From Seohaeicola_A nanhaiensis (GTDB lineage: Bacteria; Pseudomonadota; Alphaproteobacteria; Rhodobacterales; Rhodobacteraceae), in NCBI RefSeq assembly GCF_042654245.1, contig NZ_JBHSGI010000009.1:124001-188000 (forward strand): 64,000 nucleotides of DNA. Reading direction: 5' to 3'. The notes beneath the pieces are model-generated. The model made no database searches. It saw nothing but the letters and a program-made list of their open reading frames with translations, and had not been told where the DNA came from. Numbering within the stretch: the stretch's first letter is position 1; each line of letters starts with the position of its first letter. The translations under genes and the position numbers were made by a program. Positions 53,027-62,061 of this stretch are shown here, one piece after another.

Positions 53027-54547
53027 TCAGGGCATGGCGTCGGCCGTTGCTGCCCTGCCCTCGCGCTCTCCTGACAGGGGTTTTGGGTGGCGGTGGAATG
53101 ACACCAGAGTGGCGCCCTTCTGCAGCGGCATGATCCGGCAGGTGATCGGCTCGCCGCTGGTCAGAAAGATTTCGGCCCACCAATCGGTGCGGTTCTCGCG
53201 CGTGGCGACAAAATCGCGGATCTCTCCCCACAGCGGACTGGCCTTGCAGCGCGCCTGCCAGCATCTTGTGGCATCGATGACCGAGAGCTGGGCAAAGCTC
53301 TTTTCCGGGTCGGTGGCCCAGAGGTCGCGGTAGGCGGCATTCGTCACCGTCAGGCTGCCATCGGCGGCAAAGACGGCCACGCCCTGTTCCAGCCGGTCGA
53401 GGATCGACTGGCCCAGTTCCAGATCGGCGCGAAAGCGGCGGGTCAGGGTGATTTCGGCGGTAATGTCCTCGAACAGGAAGGCGATGGTGCCGTCAGGATG
53501 CGGTCGCCCGCTGACCGAATAGACCGCGCCCGAGGGCAGCGACCAGGTTTCGTGATAGCGCCCGTCCTTCGCGGCGGCCACGAGGTCGGCCATCTGATGG
53601 CGCCAGCTGTTGTAGTTCTTCGGCTCGGGCATCATGTTCTGGTCGCGCAGCCGGTCGGAGAACGACAGCATGTTGGGGCGCGCGGTCAGGAAATCGGCCG
53701 GCAGGGCGGTAAGATCGACAAGCGCGGGATTGAACAGCGCGAGCTGGCGGTGACGATCGAAGATCGCGAGGCCGATGGAGAGCTGCGCGAATGTCTTGGC
53801 CAGCGTCTGGACGAACTGGCGCTGCGCCTCTTCGGCCTGCACCACGGCATCGACGTCGACGGCATAGCAGAGCATCCCGGAGGCATCGGGCACCATCGAG
53901 ACATCGAACCAATGGCGGTTGTCCTCGCCTTCGCGGGCGAGCGGCAGGCGTTTGCGTCCGGTCTGTGGCCCGCGTGGCAGGTTGAACAGCGGCGCGGCGC
54001 TGTCCCCGGCGAGCCGGGTGTAGGCGCTGTTGGCCCAGGCGACCTCACCCGTCTTGGTCAGGGTCCAGATCGGATAGGGCGATTTGTCGACCGCGCAGCG
54101 CAGCGCGGCCAGTTCCCGGCGCTGGGCCACCAGCAGTCCGTTGCCGCCGGATTGTGGCTGGGTCGTTTCGGAAAGATGCAGCCGGATGACGCCGTTCAGC
54201 CATTCGCAGGTCAGGCAGCTTGGGTCGCCCGGAGCTCCGGCCGCGATGTCGATGCGCTGGCTGTCCCGGATGCGGGCCTGATCGCGCGGCAGGTCGGGAA
54301 ACTGCTGCGACAGCCAGGCGCAGAGGCTGTCCCAGTCGGGCCGGTCAGTCTGGCCGTCGAACAGGAGGCGGGCCCGGTCGGAGAGATCGAGCAGCTCGTG
54401 CCCGGCGAACAGCCAGACCGCAGCGTCGCCCAGCAGCGGTTCAGGTCGTCGCTGCCTGCCCGGTCCCAGCCAGACCACGGCCAGGATCGCGGTGACCAGG
54501 CTGACGCCAATGAGCAGAACCAGGTCCACTAACTGCGGTGTCATCAT
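53027..54547 (-). CDS. Membrane-anchored PAS-domain protein without kinase domain
   Basis: A 506-residue protein with one N-terminal helix (LVDLVLLIGVSLVTAILAVV). It contains at least three PAS-like domains: about residues 150-230 (ALRCAVDKSPYPIWTLTKTG), 255-375 and 390-475 (ILDRLEQGVAVFAADGSLTV). The helix between the second and third looks like the pre-HisKA linker of sensor kinases, but no H-box or ATPase domain follows. The start is uncertain: ATGs at 54571, 54547 and 54544 are in frame, and 54547 has GGA at seven bases. It lies between regB and tsaE. Confidence 0.72.
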   Translation of the reverse strand: MMTPQLVDLVLLIGVSLVTAILAVVWLGPGRQRRPEPLLGDAAVWLFAGHELLDLSDRARLLFDGQTDRPDWDSLCAWLSQQFPDLPRDQARIRDSQRIDIAAGAPGDPSCLTCEWLNGVIRLHLSETTQPQSGGNGLLVAQRRELAALRCAVDKSPYPIWTLTKTGEVAWANSAYTRLAGDSAAPLFNLPRGPQTGRKRLPLAREGEDNRHWFDVSMVPDASGMLCYAVDVDAVVQAEEAQRQFVQTLAKTFAQLSIGLAIFDRHRQLALFNPALVDLTALPADFLTARPNMLSFSDRLRDQNMMPEPKNYNSWRHQMADLVAAAKDGRYHETWSLPSGAVYSVSGRPHPDGTIAFLFEDITAEITLTRRFRADLELGQSILDRLEQGVAVFAADGSLTVTNAAYRDLWATDPEKSFAQLSVIDATRCWQARCKASPLWGEIRDFVATRENRTDWWAEIFLTSGEPITCRIMPLQKGATLVSFHRHPKPLSGEREGRAATADAMP

Positions 54548-54632
54548 CGTCGTGGCGTCCCAGCCTGTCATGCCGCGACGACTATTTTCAGCAATGGTTA
54601 ACGCCGGCTTAACGCGTTGGGATTTTAAGCAA

Positions 54633-56030
54633 TCAGATGCGGATCGGCTGGTTCGCCCGCATGGGCACAGCGTTGTCGCGGTGCTGGGCGTCGATCTTGG
54701 CGCGGGGCCAGACGACCTCGACCACCGCGCCGATGCGCGCGCCGGCGTCTGGCCCCGGCAGGTCACGGTCCGGGCCGTTGGCAAAGCTGAGTTCGGCCCC
54801 GGTGCGTTCCAGCAGGGTCTTGGCGATGAACAGGCCAAGGCCCATGCCTTCGTATTCCGGCCGCGACTTGCGGTCGCTTTCGCTGCGCCGCCGCCGTACG
54901 AAGGGATCGCCGATGCGTCCGATCAGATGCGGCGGAAATCCCCGTCCGTCGTCCATGATCCGGACCGAGATGCGATCCTCGGTCCAGGCAGATTCGATCC
55001 AGACCGTGCTGCGGGCAAAGTCGACCGCGTTCTGCACGAGATTGCGCAGACCGTGAATCACCTCGGGCTTGCGCAGGATCGACGGCACCTGCGTCGGGGC
55101 ATCCTTGCCCGGCATCTCGGCGAAATGAATGTTCTTGCCCCGCTCCAGATGCGGCTCGGCCGCCTCGGTCAGAACCGCGCTCAGCGGGGCCTGGCGCAGG
55201 TGCAGGTCGTCCTTCCCTGCCCGGCCCATGTCGCGCAGGATGTCGCGGCAGCGGTCGGCCTGCTGCCGGATCAGCGCGGCGTCGTCCCGCAGGTCGGGCC
55301 GGTCTGCCAGCTCTTCCATCAGTTCGGCGCTGGTGAGCTTGATCGTCGCCAGCGGCGTGCCGAGTTCGTGCGCGGCCGCCGCCACCACCCCGCCCAGGTC
55401 GGTCAGCTTCTGTTCACGGGCCAGAGCCATCTGGGTGGCGGAGAGCGCGTCGGACATCGAGTGGATCTCGGAATTCACCCGCTGGGAATAGGCGCCGATG
55501 AACAGCACGGCGATGGTGATCGCGACCCAGTTGCCGAAGACGAAGAGGGCGGGCAGATGCAGGATGGTGCCGTCGTCCATCATCAGCGGCAGGTGGGTGT
55601 TGGCCAGCAGCGTCACCAGCAGGATGGCGGTGCCGCCGACCAGCAGGGTCGAGCGCAGGCCCAGAACGCTGGCCGAGATCGTGACCGGCCCCAGCAGCAG
55701 CAGGGCGAAGGGGTTGTGCAGGCCACCGGTGAGAAACAGCAGGAAGGAGAGCTGCAACAGGTCGAACAGTACCATCAGGAGGTTTTCGGATTCTGACAGG
55801 CGCTTGTTCTGCGGAAAAACGAAGATCGCGATGAGGTTGCCGATGACCGAGGCGCCGACGGCCATGTAGCAGAGCCCGACCTCGAGCTGGATGTGATAGA
55901 CGACCTGGGCCACCAGGATCGCCGCGAGCTGTCCGAAAATGGCCACCCAACGCAGCAGGATCATCGTCCGCAGACGGATCCAGTTCCCGCGTTCCTGGCC
56001 GTAGGGGCTGAGAAGATCGGACAACGACAT
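54633..56030 (-). CDS. regB: Redox sensor histidine kinase RegB (PrrB)
   Basis: A 465-residue sensor kinase that phosphorylates RegA when respiration slows. Six membrane helices occupy residues 25-190. The quinone-binding GGLHNPFALLLLGPVTISA is intact. The H-box is AAAHELGTPLATIKL and the redox-active cysteine lies in IRQQADRCRDILRDMG. The ATPase has NLVQNAVDFA (N box) and GMGLGLFIAKTLLE (G box). The ATG at 56030 has AAAGG six bases upstream. It is divergent from senC. Confidence 0.95.
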   Translation of the reverse strand: MSLSDLLSPYGQERGNWIRLRTMILLRWVAIFGQLAAILVAQVVYHIQLEVGLCYMAVGASVIGNLIAIFVFPQNKRLSESENLLMVLFDLLQLSFLLFLTGGLHNPFALLLLGPVTISASVLGLRSTLLVGGTAILLVTLLANTHLPLMMDDGTILHLPALFVFGNWVAITIAVLFIGAYSQRVNSEIHSMSDALSATQMALAREQKLTDLGGVVAAAAHELGTPLATIKLTSAELMEELADRPDLRDDAALIRQQADRCRDILRDMGRAGKDDLHLRQAPLSAVLTEAAEPHLERGKNIHFAEMPGKDAPTQVPSILRKPEVIHGLRNLVQNAVDFARSTVWIESAWTEDRISVRIMDDGRGFPPHLIGRIGDPFVRRRRSESDRKSRPEYEGMGLGLFIAKTLLERTGAELSFANGPDRDLPGPDAGARIGAVVEVVWPRAKIDAQHRDNAVPMRANQPIRI

Positions 56031-56123
56031 TGTGACCTTTTGCGCATTGCGCCTGATGGTCATCTTGATAGGTCTGCCCGGCGTCCCGATCAACCGCGTT
56101 CCTGAAGGGGAGGATCCCGCCCG

Positions 56124-56744
56124 ATGCGCCCGTTTTACGTCTATCTTGCCGCCGGGTTCCTGGCCGTGCTGTCCGGGGGTCTGTGGTTTGCCAGCACGCT
56201 GGGTCAGGGCGATGACCGCTTTGCCCAGTGCCGCACCAGTCAGATCGCCGGGGGCACGGCGCAGATCGGCGGGCCCTTCGAGCTGGTGAATGCCAAGGGC
56301 GAGACCGTGACGGACAAGGACGTGATCACCGAACCGACGCTGATCTATTTCGGCTATACCTTCTGTCCCGATGTCTGCCCGCTCGACATGTCGCGCAATG
56401 CGGATGCGGTCGATCTGCTGGCGGCCAAGGGGCAGATGGTGACGCCGGTGTTCATCACGGTCGATCCCGAGCGCGATACACCCGAGGTGGTGGGCGATTT
56501 CGCGGCGAATATCCACGAGCGGGCCATCGGGCTGACCGGGTCGCCCGCGCAGATCAAGGCGGCGAGCCAGGCCTATCGGTCCTATTACAAGGCGCATCCG
56601 GAACAGGGCGAGTTTTACATGGTCGATCATTCGACCTTCAGCTATCTGGTTCTGCCGCAGATCGGTTTCGTCGATTATTTCCGCCATGAAGAGAGCGCCG
56701 ACACCGTGGCGGACCGGATCGGGTGTTTCCTTGACGAAGCGTGA
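56124..56744 (+). CDS. senC: SCO1/SenC (PrrC) family copper protein
   Basis: A 206-residue membrane-anchored thioredoxin-fold protein (helix at residues 5-26) that helps build the CuA site of cytochrome oxidase. The copper-binding cysteines are in TFCPDVCPLDM and the histidine ligand in VDHSTFSYLV. In Rhodobacter it also affects RegB signalling. GGGGAGGA precedes the ATG. It lies between regB and regA, the classical arrangement. Confidence 0.93.
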   Translation: MRPFYVYLAAGFLAVLSGGLWFASTLGQGDDRFAQCRTSQIAGGTAQIGGPFELVNAKGETVTDKDVITEPTLIYFGYTFCPDVCPLDMSRNADAVDLLAAKGQMVTPVFITVDPERDTPEVVGDFAANIHERAIGLTGSPAQIKAASQAYRSYYKAHPEQGEFYMVDHSTFSYLVLPQIGFVDYFRHEESADTVADRIGCFLDEA

Positions 56745-56758
56745 AGATGTAACGGCGT

Positions 56759-56787
56759 TTGACCTTTACGGCAGCGCTGGCCATACT
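56759..56787 (+). promoter_or_regulatory. Putative sigma-70 promoter of regA
   Basis: TTGACC (56759-56764) and CATACT (56782-56787) are separated by 17 bp and lie 34 bp before the regA ATG. The match is good for this GC content and would let regA be transcribed separately from senC. Confidence 0.55.
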
Positions 56788-56820
56788 CGGAAAAAGTGTG
56801 TTCCAGAAGGAGACGCTGAC

Positions 56821-57375
56821 ATGGCTGACGGGTCACAGGCCGATTTGGGGCCGGACAAATCGCTGTTGCTGGTGGACGATGACGAGCCGTTTCTGCGGCG
56901 TCTGGCCAAGGCCATGGAAAAGCGTGGCTTCGAGATCGAGATGGCCGGATCCGTCGCTGCCGGACGCGCGGTGGCGACGGCTCGCCCGCCGGCCTATGCC
57001 GTGGTCGACCTGCGGCTGGAGGACGGCAACGGGCTGGATGTGGTCGAGGTGCTGCGGGAAAAGCGGCCGGATTGCCGGATTGTGGTTCTGACCGGATATG
57101 GCGCGATTGCGACGGCGGTGGCGGCGGTGAAGGTCGGGGCCACCGACTATCTTTCGAAGCCGGCGGATGCGACGGATATCACCAATGCGCTGCTGGCGCG
57201 GTCGGACGAACTGCCCCCGCCGCCCGACAACCCGATGAGCGCGGACCGCGTGCGCTGGGAGCATATCCAGCGGGTCTATGAGCTGTGCGAGCGCAATGTG
57301 AGCGAGACGGCGCGGCGGCTGAACATGCACCGCCGGACGTTGCAGCGGATCCTGGCCAAGCGCAGCCCGCGGTAA
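56821..57375 (+). CDS. regA: Response regulator RegA (PrrA)
   Basis: A 184-residue regulator. The receiver domain has SLLLVDDDEPFLRRL, the phosphorylated aspartate in YAVVDLRLEDGNGLDV and the lysine in YLSKPADATD. A proline linker (LPPPPDNP) leads to a Fis-type helix-turn-helix, NVSETARRLNMHRRTLQRIL, nearly invariant in this family. It activates photosynthesis, CO2 and nitrogen fixation, and respiration genes under low oxygen. GAAGGAGA precedes the ATG. Confidence 0.96.
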   Translation: MADGSQADLGPDKSLLLVDDDEPFLRRLAKAMEKRGFEIEMAGSVAAGRAVATARPPAYAVVDLRLEDGNGLDVVEVLREKRPDCRIVVLTGYGAIATAVAAVKVGATDYLSKPADATDITNALLARSDELPPPPDNPMSADRVRWEHIQRVYELCERNVSETARRLNMHRRTLQRILAKRSPR

Positions 57376-57391
57376 GCCTAGCGGAGACTGT

Positions 57392-57412
57392 GCCGCGCCT
57401 TTTCGGCGCGGC
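57392..57412 (+). terminator. Hairpin terminator of regA
   Basis: GCCGCGCC and GGCGCGGC pair around TTTTC, 16 bp after the regA stop, followed by GTCTTC. The stem is very stable; the T-tract is short. Confidence 0.65.
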
Positions 57413-57499
57413 GTCTTCAGAAGGCTGTTAGCGCTATCTGTATTTTGGACAACGGGTTAGACCCCCGTCCTAGCTAGGACATGTAGGAACGGCGTGCCG

Positions 57500-59899
57500 T
57501 CAGCCGCGCAGGGTGCCGGCGGTGGCCTTGGTCACCTTTTCGACGATCTTGGCCGAAACCGCCTCGATCTCGGCCTCGGTCAGGGTCTTGCCGGTGGGCT
57601 GGAGGCGCACGGTGACGGCGAGGGATTTCTTCCCCTCGCCCAGCGAGCCGCCGCGGAATTCGTCGAAGACGCGCACGTCCTCGATCAGCGCCTTGTCCGC
57701 CCCGGCGGCGGCGTTGACGAGCGTCAGCGCCTCGACCCCGGCGTCGACCACGAAGGCGAAGTCGCGTTCGACCGCCTGCAGGTCGCGCAGTTCCAGCGCC
57801 GCGCGCGTCGCGGTGCCCTTGCGGGCCTGCGGCACCTCTTCGGGCCAGAGGGTGAAGGCCATCGCCGGGCCTTTCACGTCCATCGCGGCCAGAATCTTGG
57901 GGTGCAGCTCACCGAAGACGCCCAGCACCTTCTTCGGGCCTAGGCAGATACGCCCGTGCCGGCCCGGATGCCACCAGCCGGCGCCGCCGCGCTGGATCTG
58001 CACCTTGGCGGGCGCGCCCATCGCGGCTAGCACGGCCTCGGCGTCGGCCTTGACATCGAAGACATCCACGGCACGCGCGGCCTTTTGCACGTCCTTCGGG
58101 CCGGTGCGGCCGATCAGCAGGCCGGTCACCTGGGCCTGCTGTTCGCCCGGTTCGCCGCCGTGGAAGACAGGGCCGATTTCGAACAGGCCCATGTCCATGA
58201 AGCCGCGCGCCTGGTTCCGGGCTGCCGCCTGAAGCAGGCCGGGCAAAAGGTCGGGGCGCATGTGGCTCATTTCCGAGGAAATCGGGTTTTCGAGCATCGT
58301 CGCCGGGGTTCCGCCGTCGAACAGTGCCGCGCTGGCCTGGTCGATGAAGGAGTAGGTCACGCATTCGTTGTAGCCGAGCGCGGCGCAGGTCCGGCGCGCG
58401 GCCTGTTCGCGGCGCTGCATCGGCGTCATCACCGGACGCGGCACGCCGTCGGTGAGGCGCGGCAGCGGCCGGCCTTCGAGCTTGGTGAGCGAGGCGACGC
58501 GGGCGACCTCCTCGACCAGATCGGCCTCGCCGGTCACGTCGGGGCGCCAGCTGGGCACCTGGGCCAGATTGCCTTCCAGACGGAAGCCGAGGCGGGTCAG
58601 CGTCTGGCGCTGTTCGCTTTCGGGGATGTCCATGCCGACAAGGCTTTGCACCCGCGCGGTGTCGAGCTTGTAGGCGCGGCGGTGATCAGGAATGGCGCCG
58701 GCGACGACCACACTGGAGGCTTCGCCGCCGCAGAGATCGATGATCATCTGGGTTGCCAGTTCCAGGCCCGGGAGGGTGAATTCAGGATCGACGCCCCGCT
58801 CGAAACGATAGCGCGCGTCCGAGTTGATCTTGAGCGCACGGCCGGTCAGCGCGATCTGCACGTTGTCCCAGAAGGCGGATTCGAGGAAGACATTGACGGT
58901 CTCCTCGGTCACGCCCGAAGCGGCGCCGCCCATGATGCCGGCGATGCTTTCCGGTTCGTTGGCGTCGGAGATTACCATCATGCCGGGTTCGAAGGTATAG
59001 GTCTTGTCGTCGAGCGCCTCGATGGTCTCGCCGCCCTTGGCGCGGTGCACGCGCAGGGTGCCGCCGGCGACCTTGTCGGCGTCGAAGACGTGCAGCGGGC
59101 GGTTGCGGTCGTAGGTGAAGAAGTTGGTCACATCGACCAGCGCGGAGATCGGGCGCAGCCCGATGGCGCGCAGCTGGTCCTGAAGCCATTGCGGCGACGG
59201 GCCGTTTTTCACGCCGCGGATCAGCCGGCCGGTGAAGACCGGGCAGCCGTCGAGGGTATCCGCGTCGATGCTGACGGAGATCGGGCAGGGATATTCGCCG
59301 GGAACGGGATCGACGGGCCGGGGCTTCAGCTTCCCGATCCCGCGTGCGGCGAGATCGCGCGCGATGCCCTGCACGCCAAGCGCGTCGGGCCGGTTGGGGG
59401 TGATTGCGATCTCGATCACCGGATCGACCTTGGAGGGGTCGTTATCGGCCAGCCAGTCGATGAAGCGCTCGCCGACCTCGCCCGAGGGGAGTTCGATGAT
59501 GCCGTCATGTTCGTCCGACAGCTCGAGTTCGCGTTCCGAGGCCATCATGCCGAAGCTTTCGATGCCGCGGATCTTGCCGACGCCGATGGTGGTGTCGATG
59601 CCTGGCACGTAGACGCCCGGCTTTGCCACGACGACGGTGATGCCCTCGCGCGCGTTCGGGGCGCCGCAGATGATCTGCAGCTCGCCCTCGTCGGTCGCCA
59701 CCTTGCAGACACGCAGGCGGTCGGCGTCGGGGTGGGGCTCGGCATGGAGCACCTTGCCGATGGTAAATTCCCTGAGCCGGTCAGCGGGGTTCGACACCTC
59801 TTCGACCTCGAGCCCGAGATCGGTCAGCGTCTCGGCGATCTCGTCGACGCTGGCGGTGGTTTCGAGGTGCGTTTTCAGCCAGGACAGGGTGAATTTCAT
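57500..59899 (-). CDS. pheT: Phenylalanine-tRNA ligase beta subunit
   Basis: A 799-residue subunit of the alpha2-beta2 synthetase. Domains in order: the N-terminal MKFTLSWLKTHLETTASVDE, an EMAPII-like tRNA-binding region (about residues 40-150), the B3/B4 editing domain (about 210-385), B5, a catalytic-like core, and the anticodon-binding FDX-ACB domain (from about 705; DIQAV-type segment LRDLQAVERDFAFVVD). pheS is not next to it within the window, although the two often form one operon. Confidence 0.96.
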   Translation of the reverse strand: MKFTLSWLKTHLETTASVDEIAETLTDLGLEVEEVSNPADRLREFTIGKVLHAEPHPDADRLRVCKVATDEGELQIICGAPNAREGITVVVAKPGVYVPGIDTTIGVGKIRGIESFGMMASERELELSDEHDGIIELPSGEVGERFIDWLADNDPSKVDPVIEIAITPNRPDALGVQGIARDLAARGIGKLKPRPVDPVPGEYPCPISVSIDADTLDGCPVFTGRLIRGVKNGPSPQWLQDQLRAIGLRPISALVDVTNFFTYDRNRPLHVFDADKVAGGTLRVHRAKGGETIEALDDKTYTFEPGMMVISDANEPESIAGIMGGAASGVTEETVNVFLESAFWDNVQIALTGRALKINSDARYRFERGVDPEFTLPGLELATQMIIDLCGGEASSVVVAGAIPDHRRAYKLDTARVQSLVGMDIPESEQRQTLTRLGFRLEGNLAQVPSWRPDVTGEADLVEEVARVASLTKLEGRPLPRLTDGVPRPVMTPMQRREQAARRTCAALGYNECVTYSFIDQASAALFDGGTPATMLENPISSEMSHMRPDLLPGLLQAAARNQARGFMDMGLFEIGPVFHGGEPGEQQAQVTGLLIGRTGPKDVQKAARAVDVFDVKADAEAVLAAMGAPAKVQIQRGGAGWWHPGRHGRICLGPKKVLGVFGELHPKILAAMDVKGPAMAFTLWPEEVPQARKGTATRAALELRDLQAVERDFAFVVDAGVEALTLVNAAAGADKALIEDVRVFDEFRGGSLGEGKKSLAVTVRLQPTGKTLTEAEIEAVSAKIVEKVTKATAGTLRG

Positions 59900-59978
59900 C
59901 GGTTCGGCTTTCGCAGGGCAATTTCCGGTCGCGCTGGCAATGGCAAAGAATGGCCGTCAGCGCAAGGTACAGCCGAAA

Positions 59979-60494
59979 TCAGGCGGTGATCCGGGCGCGG
60001 GTATCGGCGACCCATTCGGCCAGCGCGCCCTCGTCGGCGGGCAGCTCGACGGCCAGATCGCCGGCGAAGTTGAGGAAGGCAGCGCGGTTGGTCGCGTTCA
60101 GACCCACGAGGACCGGGATGCCAAGAGCGGCGGCTTCGGCGATGACAGGACGAAAGCCGCGGCCTTCGGATTCATGCTTGCCGAACTTGTTGACCAGCAG
60201 CAGATCGACGGGGGTGTTGAGCGAGGCAAGGACATGGCCCACGGCGGTTTCCAGCGCCTCGGGGTCGAGCCGGCAGCCGCGCGAGCCGCGGCCGAGCGAT
60301 TGCGAGATGCGCAGGTCGGGACCGTTCGGCAGAACGCGGACATCCATGTCGCAGGGCCGGTCGGGGCCGCAGTCGCTGTTGATCTGGACGACGCCCGCCA
60401 CCCGCAGGCCGTTGCCCGCGAGACGCGCGGCCAGACCGGCCAGCAGCAGGTCGGTGCCGCCGCGGCTGCCCGCCATGGTGTATCCGATGCTCAT
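59979..60494 (-). CDS. DUF2478 family P-loop-like protein
   Basis: A 171-residue protein beginning MSIGYTMAGSRGGTDLLLAG, followed by RVAGVVQINSDCGPDRPCDM and LLLVNKFGKHESEGRGFRPV. The fold resembles small NTPases with a glycine-rich first loop (here AGSRGGTD, not a canonical Walker A). DUF2478 members often occur with molybdenum or nitrogen genes, but none is seen here. GGAGG precedes the ATG at 60494. Function unknown. Confidence 0.72.
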   Translation of the reverse strand: MSIGYTMAGSRGGTDLLLAGLAARLAGNGLRVAGVVQINSDCGPDRPCDMDVRVLPNGPDLRISQSLGRGSRGCRLDPEALETAVGHVLASLNTPVDLLLVNKFGKHESEGRGFRPVIAEAAALGIPVLVGLNATNRAAFLNFAGDLAVELPADEGALAEWVADTRARITA

Positions 60495-60561
60495 GAGCCT
60501 GCGCCTCCGCTTCGGGAACGGGATGAGTGTATCGGGCAACCCCGTGGGGCCGCAAGGGCGG

Positions 60562-62061
60562 TCAGGCCGGGCCGAGCTGATCGGCGAAGATGTCCAGCAG
60601 GCGGTGTTTCAGTATCTTGCCGGTGGGTGCGGCGGGCAGGCTGGTTGCGACGATGATCCGCGCGGGGCGCTTGTAACCCGACAGGCGTTCGGCGGCGAAG
60701 GCGCGCAGCGCGTCCGGGTCGGGCAGATCGTCGGGCGCGGCCTGGACGAAGGCGAGAACTTCTTCATCGCCGTCCTTGCGCCGGCCGATCACGGCGCATT
60801 GGATGACCTGGGGATGTTCGTTCAGCGCGGCTTCGACCTCGGGCGGATAGACGTTGAAGCCGCCGTGGATGATGAGTTCTTTCGAGCGGCCGACGATGTG
60901 CAGACGGCCCTGCTCGTCGATGCGGCCGAGGTCGCCGGTGCGCAGCCAGCCGTCGGCCGAGAGAACCGCGGCGGTTGCCTCGGGGTTGCGGTAATAGCCC
61001 TTCATCACATGCGGGCCGCGGGTCAGCACCTCGCCCACGCCATTGCCGCCGCCGGGCACGGACTCGTCAATCGCCAGCTCGGTTCCCGGCAGGGCGGGAC
61101 CGCAGGAGGTGTCGGGGTCGCCGAGCAGGCTGTGGGTCAGCGTGGCGCCTGCGGTGCTTTCGGTCATTCCGAAGCCGTTTTGCAGGGGCACGCCATAGAA
61201 GGCCTCGGCCTTGCGCTTCCACGCCGGATCGAGCGGCGCGGCGCCGGAGGAGACATAGCGCAGCCTGCTGTCGGGAAGGCGGTCGTAGCCCTGTTCCTTG
61301 GCGTATTGCATGAGGGCCGCGTGCATCTGCGGAACGCCGGAATAGAGTGTGAACCCGCTTGTCAGAGCCTGATACAGCCGGGCGGCCGAGAAGCGCGGCT
61401 CGAAATGCAGGTGCGCGCCGGCGCAGAGGCCGGCGGTGGTGATCGAGGTCAGGCCGAAGACGTGGCTGACCGGGAGAACGCCGTAAATCCGGTCCTCGGG
61501 GGTGATCTTGCGCTGGGTGGCCGAGCTGCGGCCGCCGAAGAGAAGGTTGGCGTGGGTCAGCATCACGCCCTTGGGCGCGCCGGTGGTGCCGGTGGTGTAG
61601 AGCAGGACCGCGACGTCGGGCAGGTCATCGGGCGCGCTGAGGAAGGGCGTGGCGAGATGCATCTCGCCGAAGGCACCGGTGATGGGGGTGGCGCCGAGGC
61701 GGGCGGCCTGGGCTGCCGCATCCGTCGATATGGCAGAGGTGAAGAGGACCGCCGCGGGCCGGGCGTGGCCGAGGATGCGGTCGATCTCGCCGGCGGACTG
61801 GCGCGGGTTCACTGGCAGGGCGATGGCGCCCATGCGCGAGGCGGCAAAGAGGGCGGCGACACCGGCCGCCGAGTTCTCGATCAGCACGGCGACACGGTCG
61901 CCCGGCTGCACCCCGGCCGCGCGGAGATGCCCCGCGATGGCGTCGCAGGCGGCGTCGAGGTCGCTATAGGTCCAGTCGGTGCCGCCGGCATCGCTGACCG
62001 CGCGTGCGTCGGGGCGCGTGGCGATCTGTGCCGCGAGATAGTCGTGCCAGTGTGCGGTCAT
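60562..62061 (-). CDS. AMP-dependent acyl-CoA synthetase/ligase
   Basis: A 499-residue acyl-adenylate-forming ligase. Motif A3 is LLYTTGTTGAPKGVMLTHAN, A5 is QNGFGMTESTAGAT, A8 lies in HIVGRSKELIIHGGFNVYPP and the catalytic lysine is in APTGKILKHRLL. It activates a carboxylic acid, fatty or aromatic, as CoA thioester. It overlaps the enoyl-CoA hydratase gene by 4 bp, as last gene of a catabolic operon with an acyl-CoA dehydrogenase and a hotdog thioesterase. Confidence 0.88.
   Translation of the reverse strand: MTAHWHDYLAAQIATRPDARAVSDAGGTDWTYSDLDAACDAIAGHLRAAGVQPGDRVAVLIENSAAGVAALFAASRMGAIALPVNPRQSAGEIDRILGHARPAAVLFTSAISTDAAAQAARLGATPITGAFGEMHLATPFLSAPDDLPDVAVLLYTTGTTGAPKGVMLTHANLLFGGRSSATQRKITPEDRIYGVLPVSHVFGLTSITTAGLCAGAHLHFEPRFSAARLYQALTSGFTLYSGVPQMHAALMQYAKEQGYDRLPDSRLRYVSSGAAPLDPAWKRKAEAFYGVPLQNGFGMTESTAGATLTHSLLGDPDTSCGPALPGTELAIDESVPGGGNGVGEVLTRGPHVMKGYYRNPEATAAVLSADGWLRTGDLGRIDEQGRLHIVGRSKELIIHGGFNVYPPEVEAALNEHPQVIQCAVIGRRKDGDEEVLAFVQAAPDDLPDPDALRAFAAERLSGYKRPARIIVATSLPAAPTGKILKHRLLDIFADQLGPA

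Noticed and set aside
56065..56093. TTGAT and ATCAA in the regB/senC gap as an FNR box.
   Set aside because: The halves are 19 bases apart, while FNR sites have four.
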